DNA of 64,000 nt from JBBECJ01 sp963763325 (lineage in GTDB: Bacteria > Chloroflexota > Chloroflexia > Thermomicrobiales > CFX8). The stretch covers positions 1 to 64,000 of the forward strand of contig CAVXOL010000005.1 of assembly GCA_963763325.1 (NCBI GenBank). The letters run 5' to 3'. The position numbers and the translations under genes were made by a program. Positions 55,272 through 64,000 of this stretch are shown piece after piece; position 1 is the stretch's first letter; the number at the start of each line of letters is the position of its first letter. The notes under the pieces are model-generated. The model worked only from the letters and a program-made list of their open reading frames with translations. It was not told where the DNA came from and did not search any database.

Positions 55272-56697
55272 TCACGCCTTGGGAGCGATGTTCTGGTTGA
55301 CGCGGAAGAGGTTGCCGGGATCGTAGGTCGTCCTTGATGCGCGCCAGCCGGTCGTAGTTGTCGCGGTAGGTGGCCCGGATGCCGTTCGGTGCCTTCTTCC
55401 ATCATGAAGTTGACGTAGCCGCCGCCGGCCGAGAAGGGGTGCAGCGCATCCCAGGTCTCGCGGGTCCAGGCGATGATCGAGTCGTTCTCGGCCGGGTCGG
55501 GCGTCACGCCGACGAACACCTCGGCGAACCGCGCGTCACGGTAGGCCCAGGGAGTCGCATCATCGGCGACTCTGCTCGCGGCTCCGTCGATAGGGTGGAA
55601 CCCGAACGATCGTCGAGCCGACCGGCTTGCGCAGTGCCTGCTGGACGCGCAACTTGGTTGGATTCGTCCGACAGCTCGTTGACGAAGTCGGCCTTCCAGT
55701 ACATCTGGATGCCCGCTGGGAAGACCGCGTCGAACATTGCTCTGCAACACGGGATACGGCATCGGGCCGACCCAGTCTAGCGCCGGTGTTCCGAAGCGCG
55801 TCCGGATCGGCTGGAAGACATCCTCGGCCTGGTCGAGCGGACCCGAATAGCACCACACGATCGCCAGCATCGTCTGGTTCCACAGTGCCTCCGGGAAGGG
55901 AGGGCCGGGCGGGACCGACATGAAGATCAGCGTGCCGTTGAGCTCGTCCGGCGCGCTGGGCAGGAACTCACCGAACCAGCGCATGACATCCTCGGCGACG
56001 TCCATGTGCCAGAGCATCGGTCCCGCGTAGACGGTGCTGACCGGGTGGAGCCGGAACAGGAACGAGGTGACGACGCCGAAGTTGCCGCCCCCGCCGCGGA
56101 TGGCCCAGAAGAGGTCCGGGTGCTGCGTCTCGCTGGCGGTCACGAAGCTGCCGTCGGCCAGCACCATGTCGACTTCCAGCAGGTTGTCGATCGCCAGGCC
56201 ATACTGCCGCGAGAGATGACCCATGCCGCCGCCGAGCGTGAGCCCGCCGACGCCGGTCGTCGAGTTGACGCCAGAAGGGGTTGCCAGGCCGAACGCATGC
56301 GTCGCGTGGTCCATGTCACCCAGCGTGCAGCCGCCCTCGACGCGGGCGGTGCGGGCGGCCGGATCGACCCGAATCGCCCTTCATCCCGCCCAGGTCGAGC
56401 ACCAGCCCGTCGTCACAGGTGCCGAGGCCGGGACCGTTGTGCCCGCCGCCGCGGATCGGCCAGCAGCAGCCCGTTTTCGCGCGCGAAGTTCACTCCGGCG
56501 ATGACGTCGGCCACATCCGCACAGCGCGCGATCAGCGCCGGCCGCTTGTCGATCATGCCGTTGTGCACGCGCCGGGCCGTCTCGTACTCGGCATCACCCG
56601 GCTGAATAAGCATCCCCCGCAGGCTCGCCGCGAACGCATCGATCGCCTCCGGGGCGAGAGCAGCTGGCGTGGACGTTCGGGTCGTGTCGATCACCAT
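55272..56697 (-). pseudogene. BBE-type FAD-linked oxidase, frameshifted
   Basis: An oxidase with a covalent or tightly bound FAD and a berberine-bridge-type C-terminus. Pieces: PGDAEYETARRVHNGMIDKR with PALIARCADVADVIAGVNFA; then, in another frame, LLAIRGGGHNGPGLG, whose histidine is the usual flavin attachment site; ATPSGVNSTTGVGGLTLGGG, MGHLSRQYGLAIDNLLEVDM, DLFWAIRGGGGNFGVVT; and at the end GGGYVNFMMEEGTER and YDPGNLFRVNQNIAPKA, stop 55272. At least six frame changes occur, three of them beyond 55400. ATG 56697 follows AAAGGACGCC. Oxidised substrates in this family are sugars, alkaloids or polyketides; not decidable here. Confidence 0.78.
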
Positions 56698-56913
56698 GAC
56701 GATGGCGTCCTTTCTCCCCGGCCGGTAGCGCCGGCAACTGGGAATTGGTCGTACGACCCCGGCTCACCGACCCGCCAGGTTCGCGCTACCACTCCGTTCA
56801 TCACGTGACACCACAGTACCGTTAGCATGCTGATGACACATCATCAGAACTGATGATTTTTTGCGACCCGTCCCGATGACTTCGAGCGACCGGCTATCGA
56901 CGCCAGTGCCGGA

Positions 56914-59900
56914 TCAGTCGTCGTTCAGCAGACCCATCTCGAGCGCCCAGGTCGCGACCTGTGTGCGCGAGGTGAAGTCGAGCTTCGAGAGGACGTGGCT
57001 GACGTGGGTCGCGACCGTCGGCTCGCTCACGATCAGCCGCTCCGCGATGGCCCGGTTCGGCAGGCCCTGGGCAACCAGCACCGCGACCTCGCGCTCGCGT
57101 TCGGTCAGGCCGCCGTATGCCTGAACGGCGGCCTGGCGTGCCGTCAACGGACGCGGGCGAGGCAGCAGCGCGGTTGCGGCGGTGAGAAATGCCTGACGCA
57201 TCGCCGGATCAGGGACCGTCGCGGCCAACTGATCAATCATCGCTCTCGCGTCCGCAAAGACGGCCTCGGCCTCGCCATACCGCCGCTGCGCCCGCAGCAG
57301 CCGGCCCAGCGAGACCAGCGCGCGCCAACCGAGCGCCGGCCGTCCGAGTTCGGCGGCACCATCGACGGCTGCGCGGAGCGCAATCTCAGCATCGTCCTGC
57401 CGCCGCAGGCCAGCCAGCGCCTCGCCGCGTAGCAGTGCCAGACGCGGGGCGCCTGCGCTCGGTCGCGAGGTGTGGGCAGGTCGCGATCAACTCGTCGACG
57501 ATGCGCAATGCCTCAGCCGCGTTCCCGCGAGCGAGATAGAGTTCGGCAGCGGCCAGCCAGCAATTGCGTGCTCCCTGGCCCGCTTGCGCGAAATCAGTGA
57601 GGTCGGCATCGTCGAGGACAACCTGGGCCGCGTCGAGATCGCCGATCGAGCAGGCAGGCTTCGGCAAGAACAGCGCTGACGGTCAGCAGCCACAGACGCG
57701 ATCCCATCGAGCGCGCGTCAGCGAGCGCCTGCTCCAGATACGTCGACTCGTGGGCCCATCCAGCAGCTCGAGATACAGCACGCCGAGGCCGCACGTACCG
57801 GCGATGATCCATTGCCGGTGCCCGATCTCTTCCGACAGCGCGAGACTGCGACGGACGAGGTCGAACGCCCGGTCGTAGTGTCCCTGCGTGGCATTGACCA
57901 TCGCGAGGACATGTTGGGCGAATGCTTCGCCGGGTCGCCAGCCAATCTCGCGCGCGAGATCGATCGCCCGCTCGGCATACTGCGCGGACCGAGCCAGCGG
58001 GATCTCAGCCGTCGCGCCGGCGTCGGTCTGATAGTTCCCGCCACACAGCGCCAGCATGCTCAGGCACCAGGCGAGACGCTGCCGGTCATCCAGTCTCGCG
58101 ACAATGCTCGATGGCTGCCGTGTAGTACGCCGCGCTGTCGCACGCATCGCCGGCCACGTAGCAGGCGATGCCCAGCAGATCGAGCGTCTCGGCGATCGCG
58201 CGCGGTCGTCCGATTGCCTCGACGATGCCGCAGCGCCTCGCGGTGCAAGGCGAACCCTTCGCGCGGGCGCGCGATGTTCGTGTACCAGTTGCCAACCCGG
58301 TTCAGGCTGTGGGCCAGGATGATCGGATCGGCCATCGTCCGCGCGAGACTGCAGCGCGCGCTGGCAATACTGCGACGTCTGCTCGTAGTCGCGCCCGGCC
58401 CACAGCAAACCCGAGGTCGAGCAACGCCTGCCACTCGCCACGCTGATCGTGCGATCGATCGGGCGGCGGTCAGCGCCGCCTCGTAGTCGGATCGAGCACG
58501 CTCGAAGTCGCCCAGCGTCTCAAACGATTGCCCGCGTGCCCGGTACAACGCCGGATCCGGAGAGCGCGACAGGCGCTGCGCCGCGTCGAGCGCCCGCGAG
58601 AACTGCTCGATCGCCGCCTGCGGCGCGTAGAGTTCCATCGCCTGTTCACCGGCGCGTGATGCGTAGTCGAGTGCCCGCTTCCAGTCGCCGGCTTCGTATG
58701 CGTGGTAGGCCAGGTCGGCCAGGTGCCGGTCCTTCTCCCCGGCATGAAGCTGGTCGTAGGCCTCGGCGATCGACTGATGCAGCCGCCGCCGTTCGCGCGA
58801 GAGGAGCTGGGTGTAGACGGCCTTCTGCGTCAACGCATGCCGGAAAGCGAAACGATCCTCGGCTTCCTCGGTCACCAGTTGGGCCGCGATCAACTCCTTG
58901 ACGAGTCCCAGTAGCTCCCGCTCGTCATGCTCAGTCAACTCCTGGAGTAACGAGAAGTCCCAGCGTCGCCCGGCGACCGACGCCAGTTGCAATACTTGTC
59001 GGGCATCGAGACTCAGCCGCTCGACGCGCCGGTTGACTGCATCATGGACACTGCGCGGCACGTGCAGGTCATCCAGGGCAAGCTCGGCCGGGCCACTCGA
59101 GGGGCGCGGCGTCGTCGGGGTCCCACAAGAGCGCGTTGAGCACTTCTTCAATGAAGAACGGATTTCCGTCGGTCAACGCGTGGAGTGCGTCGCGAACGGC
59201 GATCGGCGCCGGCCGCGTCGCCGCGACGCGAGCATTGACCATCGCCCCAACATCAACCGGGCTCAGCCGGGCCAGCGTCAGCTCCAACGCGAGACGTTCG
59301 CGGTCGATCGTCGCCAGAACATGGCTGAGATCGCTGTTGACCTCATCATTGCGATAGGTCAGCACCAGCAGGAGCCGCCTGCCAGCGATGCGCCGCGCAA
59401 GCGCGAGGAGCGCGTCGAGGCTTGTATCGTCGCTCCAATGCAGATCCTCGATGATGACGAGCACTGGCTGACGCTCCGCCAGGCGAGTGACGACGGTGTT
59501 CAGTGCCCGGATCGCCAGTCGTCGTTCCTGGGCAGGGTCGAGGACCGGAGACCGGCGGCAGCCCGGGCAGCCTGCGTGCGAGTTCAGGCAGGATCTTGAC
59601 GAGGTCACGCGCTTCGGCCCCGAACACCTCAACGGCTTCGGACGGCGAGAGGCTGGACAACAGCGACCCCAGCAGATCGAGCAGCGGAGCGTAGGGGAGA
59701 ATGCTGTCCGGCTCGAAGCAGTGCCCTTCGAGGATCAGCCAGCCTCGGCCGTTCGCGAGCGACTTCGCCTCAGCGGCCAGACGCGACTTGCCGATACCAG
59801 CCTCACCGGAAACGAGCAGCACCTGCCCATCGCCGCCCGCAACCTGCTCGCAGGCTCGATGCAATGCGGCTAGCTGCACGTCTCGCCCGATGATCGAGTG

Positions 59901-59933
59901 AGAGCGAATCGACTGGTCGAACGGCTTCGCCAT
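56914..59933 (-). pseudogene. LAL-type LuxR regulator with AAA ATPase, heavily frameshifted
   Basis: About 1000 codons, at least six frame changes. In order: HSIIGRDVQLAALHRACEQV, Walker A SGEAGIGKSRLAAEA, HCFEPDSILPYAPLLDLLGS, Walker B VLVIIEDLHWSDDTSL, LTDGNPFFIEEVLNALL, RVERLSLDARQVLQLASVAG, FRHALTQKAVYTQLLSRERR, TPR-like helices to about 57300, and the C-terminal LuxR HTH LTEREREVAVLVAQGLPNRA with VSEPTVATHVSHVLSKLD. ATG 59933 has GAGAGGCGG upstream. It is divergent from the APH-like gene. The upstream 200 bases are AT-richer and may hold promoters. Confidence 0.83.
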
Positions 59934-60134
59934 CGCAGCCGCCTCTCGCCGGTCATGAAGTGCTGCGTACGATAACCCGTCTGCGCTACAAATTTGATAT
60001 GAGCCAGTATAGCGCCCCGTCGTCATGACTGATCTGCCACAGTGAACCTGCCAGGAAGGGCGACAGGGGTACGCACCGTTGCCAGCTTCGATGATTCAAT
60101 TCGCACGGGTGATCGAGCGGGAGGGTGATCTTTG

Positions 60135-61082
60135 ATGCCTGACAATCAGCACGCGGACACCTCCGCCATCGTTCATCTCCTCCGCGAACTGATGGGAACC
60201 GAGATCCACGAGGTCCAGTTGCTGGCCGGTGGCTTCTTCTCGCGTGCATTCGGGTTCAGCGCCGCAGGCCGGCCGTACGTGATCCGCATCAACCCGGAGG
60301 TCCACGCTGCCGAGAGCTTCGCGAAGGACGACTACGCCTGGCGTCACTTCGCCTCGCCTGCCCTCCCAATCCCCCGCATCGTCGCGACCGGCACGACCGC
60401 TGATGGCTGGTACGCCATCAGCGAGCGCGTTGCCGGCCGGACGCTGGGCGAATGCTCGGAGGCTGAACGCAGGACAGTGTTTCCGGCGCTGCTCGACACA
60501 CTGGATGCGATCGGACAGGCAGATGTGGGCGCGTCAGGCGGCTACGGCGACTGGGACGGTGACGGCAACGGCAGATTCGCAAGCTGGCGAGACTTCCTCG
60601 CCTCCGTCATCGACAACCACCCGGACGGCTTCTACGCGAACTGGCATGCCTTCTTCGACACCTCGTTCCTGGAACGCGATGTGTACGAAGCGGTCTATCA
60701 ACGAATGCTGCGCCTCGCGGACGCCTGCCCCAACCAGTGCGCGTTGATCCACAACGACTATCAGTTGGAGAACGTCCTCTCCGATGGCATACGGATCACC
60801 GGCGTCATCGACTGGGCCAACGCGCTCTATGGCGACCCGCTCTACGACGTGGCCTGGCTGATCTGGCAGGCGGCCAACCCTGGCTGGTGGTACGACGACG
60901 GCGCCGAAGCCCTCCATGCGCGTTACGGTGCCCTGCCGAACTACGCCGAACGGATCGCCTGTTACCAGTGTCACATCGGCCTCGACCACCTGCGCTTCTA
61001 CACGAAGACCAATAATCCCACCATGTACGCCACCACTCGCGCCTGGCTGCTGGCACTGCTGGCGACGGCACCGAAGGGCTGA
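60135..61082 (+). CDS. aminoglycoside phosphotransferase-like (APH) kinase
   Basis: 315 residues, intact. Protein-kinase-like fold: nucleotide loop LLAGGFFSRAFGFSA, lysine substitute region PYVIRINPE (Arg where many have Lys), catalytic loop LIHNDYQLENVL (H-x-D-x-x-x-x-N) and the metal Asp in GVIDWANALYGDPLYDVAWL. It is a member of the APH/choline kinase-like group whose substrates range from antibiotics to small hydroxyl compounds, so the name does not prove resistance. ATG 60135 follows GGGAGGG; the preceding TTG is ignored. Confidence 0.88.
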   Translation: MPDNQHADTSAIVHLLRELMGTEIHEVQLLAGGFFSRAFGFSAAGRPYVIRINPEVHAAESFAKDDYAWRHFASPALPIPRIVATGTTADGWYAISERVAGRTLGECSEAERRTVFPALLDTLDAIGQADVGASGGYGDWDGDGNGRFASWRDFLASVIDNHPDGFYANWHAFFDTSFLERDVYEAVYQRMLRLADACPNQCALIHNDYQLENVLSDGIRITGVIDWANALYGDPLYDVAWLIWQAANPGWWYDDGAEALHARYGALPNYAERIACYQCHIGLDHLRFYTKTNNPTMYATTRAWLLALLATAPKG

Positions 61083-61110
61083 TCGACTGATCGACGATGT
61101 CGCCCCCGTA

Positions 61111-61139
61111 TTGACAGGTGCTTCCAAGGGCCGTAGTCT
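61111..61139 (+). promoter_or_regulatory. sigma-70-like promoter for the secreted protein at 61301
   Basis: TTGACA (61111-61116), 17-base spacer, TAGTCT (61134-61139), with TATACG just beyond. It lies 29 bases after the APH-like stop and about 160 bases before the ATG at 61301. Confidence 0.45.
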
Positions 61140-61300
61140 ATACGCACATTCGACACATTCAACTTCTGTACGCCACGTCATCGGTTGTGGTCGAGAGCGT
61201 ACGCACGACCGGACATCGCGAGATAGGCGAAACCAGCCCGAACGCATGCGACGTAATCATTACAACCGCGACGTCAGCAACTCCGGAAGGGAGCGGACTC

Positions 61301-61735
61301 ATGCGAGTAGTCGTAGTTGTGTTCCTTGCCGTTGCCCTGATGATCCCCGTCAGTGCGGCTGCGTCGCCACGACCGTCGAGCAATTGTGAGAACATCGCGT
61401 TCGCCGTCGAAGGCTTTGCCGTCCCTGATGACACCGGGTTGGCTGTCTTCGCCACGACTGTCACCGGTGACCTCGCCGGGTCGGCGATCAGCGGTCATCT
61501 AGTGGTTGCCAAGGCAACTCCCGGCGGGGTAACGCGATTCGTCGGCAGCCACACCTTCGTAACAACGGACTTCGGGACGTTTACAACCAGCGATACCATC
61601 GTCTCCACGCCAACGGGGTTGTTCAACGCCACATTCGAGATCGCCGATGGTGCCTCAGGGGTGATCCATGCGCACGGCACGGTCGACGCAGCCGGTACCA
61701 TCAACGGGACGTACCACGGTCGCATCTGCCAGTAG
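61301..61735 (+). CDS. small secreted protein of unknown family
   Basis: 144 residues from ATG 61301 (GGAAGGGAGCGG upstream), frame intact. Signal peptide MRVVVVVFLAVALMIPVSAA. The mature chain starts SPRPSSNCENIAFAVEGFAV and is strand-rich and Thr/Gly-rich (VTGDLAGSAISGHLVVAKAT, HTFVTTDFGTFTTSDTIVST), ending in GRICQ, so the first and last cysteine may pair. No family is recognised; similar in style to the protein at 32053. The longer frame from 61118 is rejected because the signal peptide fixes the start. Confidence 0.78.
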   Translation: MRVVVVVFLAVALMIPVSAAASPRPSSNCENIAFAVEGFAVPDDTGLAVFATTVTGDLAGSAISGHLVVAKATPGGVTRFVGSHTFVTTDFGTFTTSDTIVSTPTGLFNATFEIADGASGVIHAHGTVDAAGTINGTYHGRICQ

Positions 61736-61871
61736 GAGTCTGTGTGCCGTGCAATCGCAACGCGCGACGCTGGACACTTCTCCAACTCGCATGACGGAGA
61801 ACCACCCATCGGAGCACGTGTCACGAAGACGGTAGCGCGGCATCGGAGCATTGTCGGACACCGCAAAATGC

Positions 61872-61895
61872 GACCCGAAGGCATGCCTTCGGGTC
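61872..61895. terminator. perfect palindrome between convergent genes
   Basis: GACCCGAAGGCA-TGCCTTCGGGTC is a perfect 24-base palindrome, able to form a 10-bp stem with a CATG loop. It is placed between the secreted-protein gene (plus, stop 61735) and the SnoaL gene (minus, stop 61938). No T-run follows on either strand. Confidence 0.6.
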
Positions 61896-61937
61896 GTCAC
61901 ACAGGCTTGGCATCGGATGGGAAGCAAAATCATCGCG

Positions 61938-62360
61938 CTATGATGCGAGCCCCAACTGGCGCATCAACGTGGCGAGGTCAAAGTACGAGCGTCCGCGCCT
62001 GAGCTTGTCATCAGTGATCTCGTACACATCACAGAAGTGCAGTTCGGCCCGCTGGCCAGTAGCTGGTATTGGCCCCATCGGCGTGTTGAGGGTGCCGCTG
62101 TGTGTCCCTCGGCCAGTGAATTCAATCACCGCCTGTCCGTCTCCGACGATGACGTTGGTGACCTCAACGACGGAGTCCGGGAAACCTTCAGCCCATCCAG
62201 CGAGATATTCGCGCATGCCGTCGGGGCCATGAAACGCCTGCTGCGTCGGCGTCATCAGCCAATCGTAGTCATCGGTGACGACTGCCGCTGCGCGGTCGAA
62301 AGCGCGGTCGTTGTAGGCGGTGTAGACCGACCGGACGAGGGATGCATGATCTGCTGCCAT
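61938..62360 (-). CDS. SnoaL-like (NTF2-fold) ester cyclase family protein
   Basis: 140 residues, intact: SLVRSVYTAYNDRAFDRAAA, VVTDDYDWLMTPTQQAFHG, MREYLAGWAEGFPDSVVEVT, IEFTGRGTHSGTL, RAELHFCDVYEITDDKLRRG and the tail YFDLATLMRQLGL. The family matches the gene at 11152-11595, including the final DL--L--QLG element. ATG 62360 follows GGAGCG; the longer frame from 62438 is less likely. Substrate unknown. Confidence 0.86.
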   Translation of the reverse strand: MAADHASLVRSVYTAYNDRAFDRAAAVVTDDYDWLMTPTQQAFHGPDGMREYLAGWAEGFPDSVVEVTNVIVGDGQAVIEFTGRGTHSGTLNTPMGPIPATGQRAELHFCDVYEITDDKLRRGRSYFDLATLMRQLGLAS

Positions 62361-62533
62361 GGCTACGCTCCAGTCTTGGTTCGGCTGGTCAGTGCCCGTG
62401 TGAGGCACCATCATCCACCCGAAAGCTCCCGATGACAAGCCGGATATCCGCTCTGATCGTAACCCCTACCGAGGACCTGGTGGAGATGTTATTGTGAGGT
62501 CGTTCGCAGCCCATCGATGCCGGAGGCGAATCA

Positions 62534-64000
62534 ATGCTCTCGAACACTGCTGCCGGACAACCACCGCGCCTCGCCGACCGGCTGGCTGCCGCGAGACGCC
62601 GCCGCTTCGTCGGCCGGCGTGCCGAGCTGGACCTCTTCCGTTCGGCGCTGCTGGCGGCGCCGCCGCCATTCGCCGTCCTGCACCTTCATGGCCCCGGCGG
62701 GGTCGGGAAAACGAGCCTGCTGCGTGAATACGGGCGGATCGCCGCAGAGGCCGGCAGGCCCGTAATCAGCGTCGATGGCCGCAACGTCGACCCGTCACCG
62801 CCAGGATTTCTGCGTGCGGTCCGTCAGGCCATCCAGATCGATGACGATGCGCAGGCCATCACCGAGTCCTGGGCATCGAACAGTGTCCTGCTGATCGACA
62901 CCTATGAGGTGCTCGCGTCGCTGGACGAGTGGCTGCGAGAGACATTTCTCCCCCAACTCCCAGCCGAGACGCTGGTCGTCATCGCCGGTCGGAACCCACC
63001 GGCTCCGGCCTGGCTGACCGACCTCGACTGGTCGCAACTGACCCGTAGCCTGCCGATCCTGAACCTGCGTCCGGACGAGAGCCAGACCTTTCTGGCGACA
63101 CGTGGCGTCCCTGACGCCCAGCACGCCGACGTGCTCGCCTTTACGCACGGGCATCCACTGGCACTGGCACTGATCGCTGATGTCCTGCAGCGTGGAGACT
63201 ATCTGGCCGGTTTCGATCCGAAGGAGGAGCCGGACATCGTCCGGATCCTGCTGGAGCGCCTTGTCCAGGACGTTCCGAGCGTCCTCCACCGCCGCGCGTT
63301 GGAAGTCGCTGTCCTTGCCTGGGCGACGACCGAAGAAATGCTGGCCCACGTGCTGGATGTCCCCGACGCGCGCGAGATCTTTGACTGGTTGCGGAACCTG
63401 TCGTTCATCGAGGTCGGCCCGTTCGGCCTCTATCCCCACGACCTCGCGCGCGAGGTGCTGGACGAAGACCTGCGCTGGCGCAGTCCCGGTGGCCGTCGCG
63501 ATCTGTCGTTACGGCTCTCAGCCTGCCTGCATGACTGGTTTCATCGCGCGCAGGGTGTCGAGCAGCAACGAGTCTGGTTCGATCTACTCTACCTCTACCG
63601 CCATAGCCCGGTCTTCAGGCCGTATTTCGACTGGTCCACAATCGGCAGCGCCTACGCTGAGCCAATCGTGTCAGCCGACCATGAGCCGATCGAGGGGATG
63701 GTGCGGCAACACTTTGGCGACGCGTCGGCCGCGATCGTGAGACATTGGCTCAACCGACAGCCGGAGACGTTCCTCGCCTACCGGACTGCCGGAGGCGATC
63801 TGTTCGGGTTCATGGCGCACATCGAGCTGCATCGCGCCACGCCGGAAGACATCGCCGTCGATCCGGCTGCGATCGCCGCGCTGGCGTTCGCCGATCGTCA
63901 CGGCCCGGTTCGCCCAGGCGACGAGATCGCCTACCTGCGCTTCTGGATGAACCGGGAGGCCGGTCAGGGCGTGTCACCGGCGCTGAACCTGACCGCGATC
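62534..64000 (+). CDS. STAND/AAA ATPase regulator, N-terminal part, runs off the window end
   Basis: Open from ATG 62534 (CGGAGGCG upstream) to the last base, 489 codons without a stop. FVGRRAELDLFRSALLA is followed by Walker A HLHGPGGVGKTSLLREYG, Walker B SVLLIDTYEVLASLDEWLRE, a sensor region with LVVIAGRNPPAPAWL, and a winged-helix-like part (RALEVAVLAWATTEEMLAHV, FIEVGPFGLYPHDLAREVLD). There is no N-terminal HTH, so an output domain (LuxR HTH or BTAD, as in relatives) is expected beyond the window. The frame is clean, in contrast with most other regulators here. Confidence 0.88.
   Translation, partial: MLSNTAAGQPPRLADRLAAARRRRFVGRRAELDLFRSALLAAPPPFAVLHLHGPGGVGKTSLLREYGRIAAEAGRPVISVDGRNVDPSPPGFLRAVRQAIQIDDDAQAITESWASNSVLLIDTYEVLASLDEWLRETFLPQLPAETLVVIAGRNPPAPAWLTDLDWSQLTRSLPILNLRPDESQTFLATRGVPDAQHADVLAFTHGHPLALALIADVLQRGDYLAGFDPKEEPDIVRILLERLVQDVPSVLHRRALEVAVLAWATTEEMLAHVLDVPDAREIFDWLRNLSFIEVGPFGLYPHDLAREVLDEDLRWRSPGGRRDLSLRLSACLHDWFHRAQGVEQQRVWFDLLYLYRHSPVFRPYFDWSTIGSAYAEPIVSADHEPIEGMVRQHFGDASAAIVRHWLNRQPETFLAYRTAGGDLFGFMAHIELHRATPEDIAVDPAAIAALAFADRHGPVRPGDEIAYLRFWMNREAGQGVSPALNLTAI

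Overview
The window is GC-rich DNA from a bacterium that looks like a member of the Chloroflexota, probably near the Thermomicrobia/Sphaerobacter group. This is an inference from gene style: XRE-type helix-turn-helix domains fused to STAND ATPases, many LuxR/LAL regulators, ECF sigma factors with membrane-anchored propeller partners, and small secreted proteins behind AGGAG-type ribosome binding sites. No rRNA, tRNA, CRISPR array, transposase or phage gene was seen. Many genes are cut by one or several single-base frame changes while keeping clear family motifs on both sides. Either the sequence carries indel errors or several genes are decaying. Where the pieces belong together I annotate one gene and say so.

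Layout. 0.1-6.2 kb (minus): a very large XRE-cyclase-STAND-WD40 signalling protein, an acetyltransferase and an FAH-family enzyme. 6.4-8.2 kb: small secreted and membrane-anchored proteins, one of them (7788-8183) visible only after joining frames. 8.4-15 kb: a shattered XRE-STAND regulator, a SnoaL-like protein and a LuxR/LAL regulator. 15-25 kb: metabolic genes (serine beta-lactamase-like hydrolase, cupin, Baeyer-Villiger monooxygenase plus SDR, gamma-glutamyltransferase, membrane proteins). 25.5-28.4 kb: an orphan peptide-type ABC binding lipoprotein with a strong terminator, and a methyltransferase.

28.5-37 kb is the most unusual part. Two paralogous modules each consist of an ECF sigma factor whose stop overlaps the start of a membrane protein with a short cytoplasmic domain, one membrane helix, a Pro/Thr-rich linker and an outer beta-propeller. 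The first module continues into a membrane-anchored short-repeat protein and a secreted protein and ends at a hairpin. Upstream of the second lies a partial copy of the end of that secreted-protein gene. Between the modules are a secreted protein, a methyltransferase and two SnoaL-like proteins. Promoter-like sequences resembling each other precede the second sigma factor and the secreted-protein gene.

37-43.9 kb (minus): a CHRD/vanadium haloperoxidase-like secreted enzyme, a small LuxR regulator, a second clear short-repeat membrane protein, an NB-ARC/LuxR regulator and a DLH-like hydrolase. 44-50.5 kb: a pyrimidine-dimer glycosylase-like protein and a likely potassium-response operon (42-residue leader, APC/KimA-like transporter, small protein, KdpD-like kinase, KdpE-like regulator), then a RibD/DHFR-like reductase. 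50.5-64 kb: a TetM-like ribosome-protection GTPase, a simple-sequence tract and a 98-bp inverted repeat, proline iminopeptidase, methyltransferase, BBE-type FAD oxidase, a fragmented LAL regulator, an APH-like kinase, a secreted protein, a SnoaL-like protein and the start of another STAND ATPase running off the window end.
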